Source of the DNA: Paenibacillus polymyxa M1
Lineage (GTDB): Bacteria; Bacillota; Bacilli; Paenibacillales; Paenibacillaceae
Direction of reading: 5' to 3'
Length of the DNA stretch: 64,000 nt
Assembly (NCBI RefSeq): GCF_000237325.1
Contig: NC_017542.1
Span: 5,450,501-5,514,500, forward strand
The translations under genes were made by a program, and so were the position numbers. The notes under the pieces are model-generated. The model saw only the letters and a list, made by a program, of their open reading frames with translations, was not told the DNA's origin and searched no databases. This document shows positions 1 to 8,916 of the stretch, in pieces. The first letter of the stretch is position 1, and the number at the start of each line of letters is the position of its first letter.

Positions 1-1508
1 AGCACAATACTGAATGACAAGCGATTGCTGATCTGATCCAGCTTGCGCAAAAGCTGTTCCAGCTCTGGTACAGTAACTTCCAGTTTGAGCTTACCCTTGC
101 TGATAATTGAGGCCAGATGCCTCGTCTGTCTCGGCAGTTCCATCAGTGTCTCCACCAGCTCGGTCGCACCACCCAACAGCTTGCCCCGAATCCGACGACC
201 GCTGAAGCGTTCCTTCAGCAGCTTGTTGCCAAAAGGCTCGGCCAAAGCAATAATACTGAGATCGGGGTCCAAATGCTCTACGACCCCTTCCAGTGTCAGC
301 AGCGCTTTGCCAAGCAGCAGGACATCCGATGGCAAACCAATCCGATGGCGCTGTGCTGCGCCAAACAGGTCGTTCAAGGCATCGCCAATACTGACCTGTG
401 AGAAAGGAACATCCGAGTAATCTTCGCGTATTTTGTCCAGATCAGCTCGCAGCGCATTCAGGTCAGCATCCGGGTCGACCAGCCCCAGTCGTTCGATGGC
501 CCGAACCATAGCATCGGTATTTTTGCGCATCAGGGCGATCATGAGGGAAGCGAGATGATTCTTCATCTCTTCGCTCAGCCTACCCGCCATGCCAAAATCC
601 AAGTAGGCGAGACTTCCATTTCTCAGGACGAGCAAATTGCCCGGATGGGGATCGGCATGAAAAAAGCCCTCTATAAAAATTTGATGCAGCATGCTGTTGA
701 CCAGCCGCTGCGCCAGTTCTTTCAAGTTGTAACCACGGTGTAATAACTCTTCACGACTCCCCAAGTGAGTCCCGTCCAGAAACTCCATGGTCAGTATACG
801 TGAGGAGGTATGATCCCAGTATATTTTCGGAATATAGATATGTGGGTCCTGCTCAAATTGGAGCGCAATCTTCTCTGTGTTACGGGCTTCATGGTTGTAA
901 TCCAGCTCCTGAATGAGCGATCTCCCCAGCTCTTCCACCATCTGGCGAAGCTGATAACGCTCCACCCATTCCCAGCGCTTGGCTGCCATTGCGGTCAGTT
1001 CCCGTAAAATGTCCAAATCCCGCCGGATGATGCGATTAACGCCTGGACGCTGGATTTTAATGGCGACCATTTCGCCGCTGTGCAGCTTGCCCAGGTGCAC
1101 TTGCCCGATCGAAGCAGCCGCCAGCGGATCATCGTCAAAACGAACCAGTATGTTCTCTAATGACGTATCCAGCTCCTGTTCCAGAATGCCACGCGCTGTT
1201 TCAGGCGAAAAAGGCGGTACCTGATCCTGGAGCTTAACCAGTTCGCGAATAATAGGCTCTGGCAGCAGGTCAGCACGTGTACTTGCCAACTGTCCAAGCT
1301 TGATGAATGCAGGCCCCAGGTCCTCCAGCACAAGCCGAATCCGTTCACCTAGCGTTTTCGACTCGGGGGTTTCTCTCGTCAGCCACTTGCGGGGCAGGGA
1401 TAGCAGCTGGAACAGTCCCATTTCTTCCACCATATAACCAAAGCCATGACGCGCCAGCGCCATGGCAATTTCCCGGTAACGACCGGCGTGCTTCATGCGA
1501 ACGGCCAT
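1..1508 (-). CDS. UbiB/AarF (ABC1) family atypical protein kinase, partial at 3' end
   Basis: The minus strand is open from an ATG at 1508 to the left edge, giving about 502 residues. Family members are usually about 550 residues, so roughly the last 50 are missing. The hallmark UbiB/ABC1 motifs are in order: KLGQ near residues 70-73, the alanine-rich loop AAASIGQVH near 130-138 that replaces the glycine-rich loop of ordinary kinases, VAIK near 148, HADPHPGN near 284-291 and LDFGMAG near 303-309. These are membrane-associated atypical kinases/ATPases tied to isoprenoid-quinone or lipid metabolism; the exact role in Firmicutes is unclear. The start lies one base after the stop of the upstream phasin-like gene, so the two form an operon. 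Confidence 0.93.
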   Translation of the reverse strand, partial: MAVRMKHAGRYREIAMALARHGFGYMVEEMGLFQLLSLPRKWLTRETPESKTLGERIRLVLEDLGPAFIKLGQLASTRADLLPEPIIRELVKLQDQVPPFSPETARGILEQELDTSLENILVRFDDDPLAAASIGQVHLGKLHSGEMVAIKIQRPGVNRIIRRDLDILRELTAMAAKRWEWVERYQLRQMVEELGRSLIQELDYNHEARNTEKIALQFEQDPHIYIPKIYWDHTSSRILTMEFLDGTHLGSREELLHRGYNLKELAQRLVNSMLHQIFIEGFFHADPHPGNLLVLRNGSLAYLDFGMAGRLSEEMKNHLASLMIALMRKNTDAMVRAIERLGLVDPDADLNALRADLDKIREDYSDVPFSQVSIGDALNDLFGAAQRHRIGLPSDVLLLGKALLTLEGVVEHLDPDLSIIALAEPFGNKLLKERFSGRRIRGKLLGGATELVETLMELPRQTRHLASIISKGKLKLEVTVPELEQLLRKLDQISNRLSFSIV

Positions 1509-1509
1509 T

Positions 1510-1869
1510 TTAATCCAACCGGTTCGCTTCTTCAGCGTCACTCGAACCCGTAAGCGCCGCCTTTTCTTTTTCCAGCTCCGCTACCTGTTTTTCCAACAAT
1601 GCCACACGCTGCTCCAAACTTGTGACATCATTTTCGGTAGGCACTTCCAGTTCCTGCAAAATGCGGCTAACCTGCTCGCGGATCATGGTTTTGAATTGTC
1701 CCTGCTCCTCTGCTCCTCGTTCGATCAGACGATCGACCAGCGCTTTGGATTCCGAGGGCGCAAGTTCTCCCCGATTTACAAGATCCTCGACGGCTTTCTC
1801 CACCTTTTCTTTGCTGACAACGGTGAGGCCCCACCCCAATGAGATGGCTTTTTTGAACAAATCGCTCAT
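1510..1869 (-). CDS. Small phasin-like (PhaF/PhaI-type) coiled-coil protein
   Basis: A 119-residue protein with an N-terminal helical part (MSDLFKKAISLGWG) and a strong heptad coiled coil at about residues 80-107 (repeated L/V with E/K). This layout matches short proteins annotated as polyhydroxyalkanoate synthesis regulator phasin in Bacillales, where they sit next to ubiB/aarF as here. In this lineage a link to PHA granules is by homology only; a kinase partner or membrane-associated regulator is equally possible. Translation of the kinase is probably coupled, with a one-base gap. Confidence 0.8.
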   Translation of the reverse strand: MSDLFKKAISLGWGLTVVSKEKVEKAVEDLVNRGELAPSESKALVDRLIERGAEEQGQFKTMIREQVSRILQELEVPTENDVTSLEQRVALLEKQVAELEKEKAALTGSSDAEEANRLD

Positions 1870-1911
1870 AATATATCCTCCCCTACCTGTGATTACCTAT
1901 AGTATAACCTG

Positions 1912-1946
1912 AAAAGGGGAGCCGCATAAAGCTCGCAGCTCCCCTC
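1912..1946 (-). terminator. Intrinsic terminator of the ThuA-like gene
   Basis: Inverted repeat GGGGAGC (1916-1922) / GCTCCCC (1938-1944). On the minus strand it is followed by TTTTC. It lies 30 bases after the stop of the ThuA-like gene and ahead of the phasin-kinase pair. Confidence 0.7.
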
Positions 1947-1974
1947 TCATAATGGTTGGAATGAATGATTATAC

Positions 1975-2616
1975 TTAACCCGGAAAGCGTCCGGCCCACT
2001 TAGCAGCCTGAAGCAGCAGCTTACGGTATCCCTCGTGCTGGAAACTTGGCTGATTATGTCCAGGCATCAGGTAGACGACCCGGCCCAAGCCATAGGACAA
2101 TGACCATGCAGCCGGCCACCACTGACCTTCATACTCGTATTCCATCAACAGTGTTTTTTCGGTGAATGGGTCAAAATCAAAACGATACGGCTCCTCCTGA
2201 ATCTCGAACGGCTCGATCCCTTCCATAATTGGATGATCCGGCTCTGTTACCTTGAAGGAAAGCTGCTCCGCTGCCGGATGCCGCAGGAAGCGCGCTCCCA
2301 TGAGCTGTGCTATTTCATAACGTCCTTGCAATGTGATTCCGTTATGCAGCACAAGCAGTCCACCTCCGCCGCTGACGTAGGACAGCAGTCCTGCTGTTTG
2401 TTGAGGAGACAGAACCTCCTTACGGCTATCACAATACGAGATGCATAGATCGAATGAGGCTAGATTTTCCTTGAGCAGCATTTTACGATTTTCACTGCAT
2501 TGTACCGTCATCCAATCTTGTAAAATATGGCTAATCTCTTCGTCCACCCCTTGTAGCGGATGAAACTCTGGATATGAATAATCTCCTAGCAGCAATGCTT
2601 TTCTTTTTTCCATCAT
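1975..2616 (-). CDS. ThuA-like (glutamine-amidotransferase-fold) protein
   Basis: A 213-residue protein with the ThuA layout: an N-terminal strand (KALLLGDYSYPEFHP), a central FDLCISY segment followed by a GGGGLLVLHNG turn at about 87-97, an acidic DHPIMEGIEPF segment, and the C-terminal GRVVYLMPGHNQPSF motif. ThuA was named from a trehalose-utilisation operon of Sinorhizobium, but many members have unrelated or unknown sugar-metabolism roles. No transporter or dehydrogenase neighbour is present to narrow the substrate. The start is supported by AAGGAGG just upstream of ATGATG. It is probably monocistronic, with a terminator at 1912-1946. Confidence 0.85.
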   Translation of the reverse strand: MMEKRKALLLGDYSYPEFHPLQGVDEEISHILQDWMTVQCSENRKMLLKENLASFDLCISYCDSRKEVLSPQQTAGLLSYVSGGGGLLVLHNGITLQGRYEIAQLMGARFLRHPAAEQLSFKVTEPDHPIMEGIEPFEIQEEPYRFDFDPFTEKTLLMEYEYEGQWWPAAWSLSYGLGRVVYLMPGHNQPSFQHEGYRKLLLQAAKWAGRFPG

Positions 2617-3043
2617 AAATCCTCCTTGCCTGACTTGTATATAAGGACTTTAAAGGCGGGTCCCGTGCCAACGGTCTCTTGTTTGTGGGGTCAAAAAGCT
2701 CTAAAAAATTCCTTTGGCCCTCATCTTTTTCCCATAACACCGCCATCGTTGTCCAAGCTACGGCATATATAAATAATTCTACAGACGGCCTATTAAATCC
2801 TTTAGCAGAAGATTATAGCATATATGTTCGCTCGGAATAAACTAATTATAAATTTATAAACATGAACGCTGGCGATTCCGCCCGTTTATGGTATACTCGT
2901 AAGAAAAAAAGTGCGTCCATGCTCTATTAGCAATGAGGGGCCGCTTTTCGTAAGAAATCTATGCTTGCGGTTATAGAATTGATAAGAATTGCCTCAAAGC
3001 TTATACATTCTATAAATCTTAAAACACTGGGGAGGTTGCATGA
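2617..3043. other. 427-bp intergenic region between divergent genes
   Basis: No convincing gene. It separates the divergent ThuA-like and AbrB-like genes. On the plus strand a TATACT hexamer at about 2891-2896 could be a -10 element for the AbrB-like gene, with a weak -35. The part nearest 2790-2860 is very AT-rich. A small open frame at 2531-2746 on the minus strand has no recognisable RBS and no family resemblance. Confidence 0.5.
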
Positions 3044-3493
3044 ATGAAAAGGACTGGAATGACCCGGCCCTTGGACAGCTTGGGACGAATTGTGCTTCCT
3101 AAAGAGTTGCGCATGACGATGGAGATTGACATCGGCGATCCATTAGAGTTTTTTATTGAAGGCCAAACACTCATGCTCCGTAAGTACAAATCAACCAATT
3201 GTATATTTTGCGGTTCGGTTGATACCAACACCTATTTTAAAGATCAGTTTATCTGCGATGCATGTGCCACCTCGATGAAAACGGAAGATTTACTTCCAGT
3301 CACAGCGACTGAAACCCAGTCACCTCCACTGAAGCAAAACATGCATATGAAAAAGATTTACCAGCGCACGGATGTTATTTTGGAGAAAATGAGAGAGCTT
3401 ATGGAAGAACATCCGGCATCTTCACAAAAACAACTTGCTTCCATGCTTGGCGTGAGTCAGGGAAGGATTTCCCAACTGAAAAAACTTATGTAG
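3044..3493 (+). CDS. AbrB-type regulator with Cys4 motif and C-terminal HTH (paralog 1)
   Basis: A 149-residue protein. Residues 1-48 form an AbrB/SpoVT swapped-hairpin DNA-binding domain (GMTRPLDSLGRIVLPKELR). A zinc-ribbon-like CxxC-x(n)-CxxC pair follows at about 53-74 (CIFC ... CDAC). After a polar linker there is a short C-terminal helix-turn-helix (QKQLASMLGVSQGRISQLKK). Classical B. subtilis AbrB and Abh have only the first domain, so this is a three-part variant. Two close paralogs lie in the window. It is expected to be a transition-state or global regulator, with unknown targets. The start has a GGGGAGG RBS at 3029-3035. Confidence 0.88.
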   Translation: MKRTGMTRPLDSLGRIVLPKELRMTMEIDIGDPLEFFIEGQTLMLRKYKSTNCIFCGSVDTNTYFKDQFICDACATSMKTEDLLPVTATETQSPPLKQNMHMKKIYQRTDVILEKMRELMEEHPASSQKQLASMLGVSQGRISQLKKLM

Positions 3494-3561
3494 GCGAATC
3501 GTCCAAAAAACAATGTATACGCTTCCATGATATGTAAGATTTAATTCACTTTATTTAGAAC

Positions 3562-3592
3562 AGCCGGACCCTTATAGGGACCCGGCTTTTTT
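3562..3592 (+). terminator. Intrinsic terminator after AbrB-like paralog 1
   Basis: Hairpin with arms AGCCGG / CCGGCT and an inner CCC/GGG around TTATA, followed by a run of six T. It lies between the convergent ends of the AbrB-like gene and cbiA. Confidence 0.75.
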
Positions 3593-3597
3593 GTGTT

Positions 3598-5049
3598 TTA
3601 GTGGTAAGCCCGACATTTTTCAACCCAGCGTACTGCTGCCTTGGGTAGAGAAGCGAGATGAATGTGTGTGTAGGCTGCCAAAAGGTTCCCTTTGGCATAA
3701 CCTTCACTCTGAAGTCCGCGCATCCCCTTGGTTTGATAGGCAAAGGGATAGGGGGCGGCAGATTCATCATAGCTCATGACCGAATAATGAAATTCATGTC
3801 CACGAATCGTCTCTCCAGCCTCCAGCAGCAAGCAATCTTGCAATGCGGTTGCTTCCCGGTATCCTAATGCAGCCCGCTTCTCCTGCATGCGAACGTCCGA
3901 AGGGATAACCCCGGCCATGTGATGGGCGTGGCCCGCACGATCCGTAAGCGTCCGGGCCAGTACCATATAACCACCGCACTCCGCGAATACAGGCATATCC
4001 TGGCTCACTGCGTTGCGGATATCTTGCAGAAAGCCTGTATTGGCAGCGATATCTGCCGCAAACTCCTCAGGAAAGCCGCCACCCAGATATAGGCCGTTGG
4101 CGTGCTCAGGGACGCGTTCTCCCGCCAGCGGACTAAAATAGACGATCTCTGCTCCCGCATAGCGCAGCAAGTCCATATTTTCCGGGTAGTAAAAATTGAA
4201 CGCCGCATCTCTGGCGACAGCAATGACGGGACGTTCCCCAGTCTCGGCTTCATGCCCTGCTGTTGGAAGCCGATCCGGAGGAAATAATGGATGCTCGGGC
4301 AGCCTGAGCGGCGGAGCCGAATCCGCTAATGCCCGAAGTGCATCCAGATCCGTACCCGCGCGAATCAGCTCTGCCGCCCGTTGGAAAAGCGGCTCCAGCT
4401 CGCCGCGTTCTACAGCAGGCACCAGGCCCAGATGACGCTCGGGAATATCCAGCCCTTCATCGCGCTTTAACCAGCCGAGCACAGGAATACCGCACTCTTG
4501 CTCGATCGCCTTTTTGACAATGCCGTAATGCCCCTGGCTACCGCAGCGATTCACGATTACGCCCACAATGCGCAGCTTGGGCTCCAAGCGCTGAAAGCCG
4601 AGCACAATAGCGGCCGCGCTGCGGGCCATGCTGCGCACGTCGACGACCAGCAATACCGGGCTATCCGTCAGTATGGCAATTTCGGCGGTCGACCCGATAT
4701 TGCTGAGCGGGTCCTTGCCGTCATATAGCCCCATGACGCCTTCAATCACGCAGAGATCTGCACCTTCGGATGCGCGGATAAAGGTTTCACGCACCGTATC
4801 CGGTGAGGTCATCCAGGAGTCGAGATTACGGGAAGGCGTTCCGGTCGCGGCCGTATGATAGGTCGGATCAATATAATCGGGACCACACTTAAATCCCTGC
4901 ACTCGCAAGCCGCTGTCGGCGAACGCCTTCATCAGCCCGAGCGTCACCGTGGTTTTGCCCGCACCACTGCCCGTACCGGCAACAACGATACGACTTCTGC
5001 GTACTGCGGCAGAATCTGGCTGTACAGCCTGCTTCATATCGTCAGTCAT
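3598..5049 (-). CDS. cbiA: Cobyrinate a,c-diamide synthase CbiA
   Basis: A 483-residue glutamine-dependent amidase that adds amides to the a and c side chains of cobyrinic acid. The N-terminal P-loop amidoligase domain carries GTGSGAGKTT at about residues 25-34. The C-terminal class I glutaminase-like domain carries FAECGGYM with the nucleophile Cys near residue 358. It is the last gene of the cbi operon and its ATG overlaps the end of cbiG by 8 bases, so the two are translationally coupled. The genes for the next steps (adenosylation, cobyric acid synthesis, nucleotide-loop assembly) are not in the window. Confidence 0.97.
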   Translation of the reverse strand: MTDDMKQAVQPDSAAVRRSRIVVAGTGSGAGKTTVTLGLMKAFADSGLRVQGFKCGPDYIDPTYHTAATGTPSRNLDSWMTSPDTVRETFIRASEGADLCVIEGVMGLYDGKDPLSNIGSTAEIAILTDSPVLLVVDVRSMARSAAAIVLGFQRLEPKLRIVGVIVNRCGSQGHYGIVKKAIEQECGIPVLGWLKRDEGLDIPERHLGLVPAVERGELEPLFQRAAELIRAGTDLDALRALADSAPPLRLPEHPLFPPDRLPTAGHEAETGERPVIAVARDAAFNFYYPENMDLLRYAGAEIVYFSPLAGERVPEHANGLYLGGGFPEEFAADIAANTGFLQDIRNAVSQDMPVFAECGGYMVLARTLTDRAGHAHHMAGVIPSDVRMQEKRAALGYREATALQDCLLLEAGETIRGHEFHYSVMSYDESAAPYPFAYQTKGMRGLQSEGYAKGNLLAAYTHIHLASLPKAAVRWVEKCRAYH

Positions 5050-6130
5050 AGGAAACCCGCGCTACAGACAACGTCATATTGCCGCTTTTTTTCTTCTCCA
5101 GCAGCCAATGGTCTGCACCGGAGGACAACAGGGCTGCTGGTTCGCTGACTCCATATGCGCCGGTATATTTGAAGACGGTATCCGACGGATTGAGAAGCTG
5201 CACTGTGTTCAGCTCTGACGGAGTGTACGTCACCAGCTCCCAGCCGTATTTGGCGCAGAGGGCAAGCAAACCTCCTTCATCCTTTTTCAGATCAATCGTA
5301 GCAATATTCCGTACGCTTTTTACAGACAAACGCAGCTCTTGCAAGGTGTCCAGCACACCAGCCTCCAGCTCCTCCAAAGCAGTTCCCCGGTTGCAGCCAA
5401 TGCCAATCACCAAGCTTTTTGGGCGGTACAGCACGCCATTTGAAAGGAACCTCTCCTCTTCCTCAGGCTCCAACAAGCGGTCGCTCACGACCAACACGGC
5501 GTTGAACGGTTCTTGTAACGCTTCTGCCATCGAGGCATATACCTTGATATGCGCAGGTACAGGCTTGTCATAACGCCACCAGTTCCGTTCGCCTGTCTCT
5601 TGTATGAAGGCAACAGGCTCTTCGTTCACAACAGCGGCGCTTACAGGAGTAGCCTTATCGAAGCTATCGACTACCCAGCCCAATTCCCGACCCAACATGT
5701 CCACCGGAATCGTCCCCTGCACATCCGATGCAGTCGTGATTACCGCACGTGCGTCCAGTACAGCAGCTATATGACGGGTCAATTCATTCGCACCACCCAA
5801 ATGCCCAGATAGTACGCTAATAACATGTTCTCCGCGATCATCAATGACGACCACGGCGGGGTCTACCTTTTTATCCACCAAAATCGGTGCAATCATACGA
5901 ACCACCGCACCGAGGGAAATAATTAAAATGATACCGTTATATTGTTTGAATAAATCCGGCAAGATCAGCTTGACCGAACCCTCGAACAATTGAATACCAC
6001 GCTCCTGCTCGTCACCACGTTCAAACTTGGACATGTAATACACATCCGTACCCGGAAAGCTGGCTCCCAAATTGCGGGCCATCTCGACTCCATGCTTCGT
6101 GATCGCCACAGCGGCAAATGGATTACTCAC
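5042..6130 (-). CDS. cbiG: Cobalt-precorrin-5A hydrolase CbiG
   Basis: A 362-residue protein with the three parts of CbiG: an N-terminal segment (VAITKHGVEMA), a central part containing LISLGAVVRMIAPIL and SVLSGHLGGANELT, and a C-terminal CobE/CbiG domain beginning VIGIGCNRGT near residue 240. It opens the delta-lactone of cobalt-precorrin-5A and releases the two-carbon fragment as acetaldehyde in the anaerobic pathway. Its presence, with CbiD, marks this as the oxygen-independent route. Overlaps both neighbours (cbiF by 8 bases). Confidence 0.96.
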   Translation of the reverse strand: MSNPFAAVAITKHGVEMARNLGASFPGTDVYYMSKFERGDEQERGIQLFEGSVKLILPDLFKQYNGIILIISLGAVVRMIAPILVDKKVDPAVVVIDDRGEHVISVLSGHLGGANELTRHIAAVLDARAVITTASDVQGTIPVDMLGRELGWVVDSFDKATPVSAAVVNEEPVAFIQETGERNWWRYDKPVPAHIKVYASMAEALQEPFNAVLVVSDRLLEPEEEERFLSNGVLYRPKSLVIGIGCNRGTALEELEAGVLDTLQELRLSVKSVRNIATIDLKKDEGGLLALCAKYGWELVTYTPSELNTVQLLNPSDTVFKYTGAYGVSEPAALLSSGADHWLLEKKKSGNMTLSVARVSYD

Positions 6131-6917
6131 CAGGCTTCACTCCCTTCCGGTAGCCGTGGGTGAATGACTTATCATACAGCTTGGAACGATGTGCGTCCTT
6201 GTCCACCAGCCCCGGGTCGAGCGCCCAACCTGCCAAAATCATGGCATGCATCGTAATGCCCGCTGCGCGCAGATCGGCTGGCAATTGGGCAAGCGTCGTG
6301 CGCACGATCTTTTGGTCCGGCCAGGTTGCACGCTGCACAACTGCTACAGGCGTGTCCTCGCTCCAGCCAGCCGCCAGAAACTCAACGACTACCTTCTTCG
6401 CCAGCGTTGCACTCAGGAATAGCGCCACTGTACAGTGATGAGATGCCAGATCACGCAGTTTTTCTCGATCCGGTACAGGTGTACGGCCTTCGGCACGCGT
6501 CAGAATGACCGTCTGCGTCAAGTCAGGCACCGTTAGCTCTGCACCCAGCACTGCCGCAGAAGCAAAGACCGAGCTGACGCCCGGTACGATTTCGTAGGCT
6601 ACTCCGCGCTGCTTCAGCAGCACCATTTGCTCCAAAATCGCACCGTATACTGCTGGATCACCTGTATGTACGCGGGCTACACTGCGCCCCGCCTGCACAG
6701 CCTCGCTCATAATCTCCACCTGCCGTTCCAGATCCATGCCTGAACTCTGCAGTACCTGCGCCTCCGGCTTGGCCGTAGCAATCAGCTCATCGTTCACAAG
6801 TGAATCCGTGTATAACACCACATCTGCCGTGCGCAGAATCCGTGAGCCTTTGACCGTAATCAACTCCGGGTCGCCAGGACCTGCTCCTACGATATATACT
6901 TTTGGCTCCAACGTCAT
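6123..6917 (-). CDS. cbiF: Cobalt-precorrin-4 C11-methyltransferase CbiF
   Basis: A 264-residue member of the tetrapyrrole (corrin/porphyrin) methyltransferase family. It shows the SAM-binding start VYIVGAGPGDPELIT and the VHTGDPAVYG motif near residues 83-92. The assignment to the C11 enzyme rests on overall CobM/CbiF resemblance (VVLYTDSLVNDEL) and on cbiL, cbiH and cbiE being accounted for elsewhere in the operon. It overlaps cbiL by 4 bases at its start. Confidence 0.95.
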   Translation of the reverse strand: MTLEPKVYIVGAGPGDPELITVKGSRILRTADVVLYTDSLVNDELIATAKPEAQVLQSSGMDLERQVEIMSEAVQAGRSVARVHTGDPAVYGAILEQMVLLKQRGVAYEIVPGVSSVFASAAVLGAELTVPDLTQTVILTRAEGRTPVPDREKLRDLASHHCTVALFLSATLAKKVVVEFLAAGWSEDTPVAVVQRATWPDQKIVRTTLAQLPADLRAAGITMHAMILAGWALDPGLVDKDAHRSKLYDKSFTHGYRKGVKPGE

Positions 6918-7630
6918 TTGCTCACCACCATTAAACTCAAATATTCAAGTTCCTGTCCGCGCAGCTCACGGGCGTTACGCCATACCATTTCATAAGGTGA
7001 AGTGACTTTGGTAATGACAGATGCACGATCCCCGAGGTTGAGCTCGTCCAGTACATCCAAAATCAAATCCAGTACCTTGGCAACCTTGATAAATACAACC
7101 GTATCGTGATTCTCAATTGCCAGCTTCATCGCTTCCCGATCATCCGTAGCCGGAATAATACCGACCTGCTGATCTCCGTCTGCCAAAGGCAATTCCAGGG
7201 CTGCCGCTGCTCCCAATACAGAAGAGATGCCCGGAATAGATACAATCGGCACCTCGGGATGAAGATCCTTCATCAGACGCGCCAAGTGAATAAAGGTGCT
7301 GTACAGATTAGGGTCTCCCTCTGTGACAAAGGCTACATCCTTTCCTTGGCTCAGAGCCTCCCAGCAAGCAACCACCGTTTTGTTCCACTCCCGCTCCAGT
7401 ACAACTGGGTCCTTGGTCATTGGAAAAATGAGTCCCAACATCTCCTTTTCCTCCGGGTTAACGTATAATTCCACAATCTCGTGAGCATACGATTTGCCTC
7501 CCCGGCGTTTCTTCGGATAAGCCACAACTGCACATTCCTGAATCATGCGGTACGCCTTGACCGTAATCAGCTCGGGATCACCCGGCCCCACACCTACGCC
7601 GTAAAGTGTTCCTGTTGCCGCCGTATTCAT
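6914..7630 (-). CDS. cbiL: Cobalt-precorrin-2 C20-methyltransferase CbiL
   Basis: A 238-residue tetrapyrrole methyltransferase with GVGVGPGDPELITVKA at the N-terminus and FVTEGDPNLYSTF near residues 98-110, typical of CbiL/CobI. It transfers the SAM methyl group to C20 of cobalt-factor/precorrin-2, the first committed methylation of the corrin branch. It sits between cbiET (29-base gap) and cbiF (4-base overlap). Confidence 0.95.
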   Translation of the reverse strand: MNTAATGTLYGVGVGPGDPELITVKAYRMIQECAVVAYPKKRRGGKSYAHEIVELYVNPEEKEMLGLIFPMTKDPVVLEREWNKTVVACWEALSQGKDVAFVTEGDPNLYSTFIHLARLMKDLHPEVPIVSIPGISSVLGAAAALELPLADGDQQVGIIPATDDREAMKLAIENHDTVVFIKVAKVLDLILDVLDELNLGDRASVITKVTSPYEMVWRNARELRGQELEYLSLMVVSK

Positions 7631-7659
7631 GCTGTCTCTCCCCCTCTTGATTTACCAGC

Positions 7660-8916
7660 TTACTCCCCTGCTGCTCCGTCAGCCACGTCCACCGACGGCT
7701 GCCCTGTAATGACATATATCGGATTGAGTCCATCAAAACGAGTCATATTCAAAATCGGCTTGCTACGCGCTGTTTGCAGCAACGTCACCGAGGTTTCGAG
7801 TCCTGCTGCTTGCATCGCCTTCATACCGTCATGCAGCGTCTCAATGGTTGCAGCATTCACTACAATTCGTCCATCCTTACGCAGACGCGAAGCACACAGA
7901 CGAATCAGTTCTGCCAGTTCTCCTCCGCTCCCGCCAATAAACACGGCATCCGGGTCTGGCAGCTCGTCCAACCCGGCTGGCGCTTTGGCATGGATCACTG
8001 GAAAATCAGTACGGAACTTGATCTTGTTCGCTTCCACATTGGCCAAATCGCCTTCGTTCTTTTCAATGGCAAACACTTGCCCGTACTTGGCCAGCCGGGC
8101 ACATTCCACAGCTACAGAACCTGAGCCTGCGCCGATGTCCCATACGATGCTCCGCTCGGTCAGTCGCAGCTCAGACAAGCTGAATACGCGCACTTCACGC
8201 TTCGTGATCAATCCTTTTTCCGGCTTGCGCTGGTGAAATTCCGCATCCTCGAAGCCAAATCCCCGGCGAATCGCTGGCACGTCTTCCCCCTTACGGCGGC
8301 GCAAAACAACCACGTTCAGGGGTTGGAAGGTTCCCTGCGCCATCTCTTCCAGCGTATAATGCCGATACGTCTCATCTGGTCCTCCCAAATGCTCGCCGAC
8401 AAAGGCATCATATTCCGTCATGCCAAAATGCAACAGATAAGCGGCAACCGCGGCGGGATGATTGCGGTCATCCGTCAGCAGCGCGATCTTGTTCTGTCCA
8501 TCGATCCGCTGCGCCAGTCCGGTCATCGGACGACCATGTACACTTTCCAAAACCGCATCCTGCCAGCTTTCACCGAGACGTGCAAACGCCAGTTGAACCG
8601 AGCTGAGATGAGGTAAAATATCCAGATGCTCAGCCCCCAGCTTGGCGGACAAATAGCCTGCAATGCCAAAAAAAAGCGGATCTCCTGACGCAAGCACGAC
8701 AATATCCTTGTGCTCACGCAACCGTCCCAATTCTTCCACCACGGTGGATAAGCCGCTCTTTAATGTTCGTTTTTCTCCTGCGGCTGCCTCAAAAAAGGCT
8801 AGCTGGCGCTCGCCACCGACCAGCAGGTCGGCACGCTCAATTTGTTCCAGCGTCTCCTGCGACAGACCTGCCGTTCCATTTTCACCGATACCAATGACAC
8901 GAATCACTCTACTCAC
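7660..8916 (-). CDS. cbiET: Precorrin-6Y C5,15-methyltransferase fusion CbiET (CobL-like)
   Basis: A 418-residue natural fusion. The N-terminal CbiE domain (about 1-200) has GIGENGTAGLS and VLASGDPLFFGIAGY. The C-terminal CbiT domain (about 215-405) has the Rossmann SAM-binding motif VWDIGAGSGSVAVECARL. CbiE methylates C5; CbiT methylates C15 and decarboxylates the C12 acetate. The fused form corresponds to aerobic CobL, but it sits among strictly anaerobic-pathway partners (CbiD, CbiG, CbiX). Its start overlaps cbiD by 8 bases. Confidence 0.96.
   Translation of the reverse strand: MSRVIRVIGIGENGTAGLSQETLEQIERADLLVGGERQLAFFEAAAGEKRTLKSGLSTVVEELGRLREHKDIVVLASGDPLFFGIAGYLSAKLGAEHLDILPHLSSVQLAFARLGESWQDAVLESVHGRPMTGLAQRIDGQNKIALLTDDRNHPAAVAAYLLHFGMTEYDAFVGEHLGGPDETYRHYTLEEMAQGTFQPLNVVVLRRRKGEDVPAIRRGFGFEDAEFHQRKPEKGLITKREVRVFSLSELRLTERSIVWDIGAGSGSVAVECARLAKYGQVFAIEKNEGDLANVEANKIKFRTDFPVIHAKAPAGLDELPDPDAVFIGGSGGELAELIRLCASRLRKDGRIVVNAATIETLHDGMKAMQAAGLETSVTLLQTARSKPILNMTRFDGLNPIYVITGQPSVDVADGAAGE

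Noticed and set aside
2531..2746. 71-codon minus-strand frame overlapping the ThuA-like start
   Set aside because: No RBS, basic low-information sequence, and it overlaps the conserved ThuA N-terminus.
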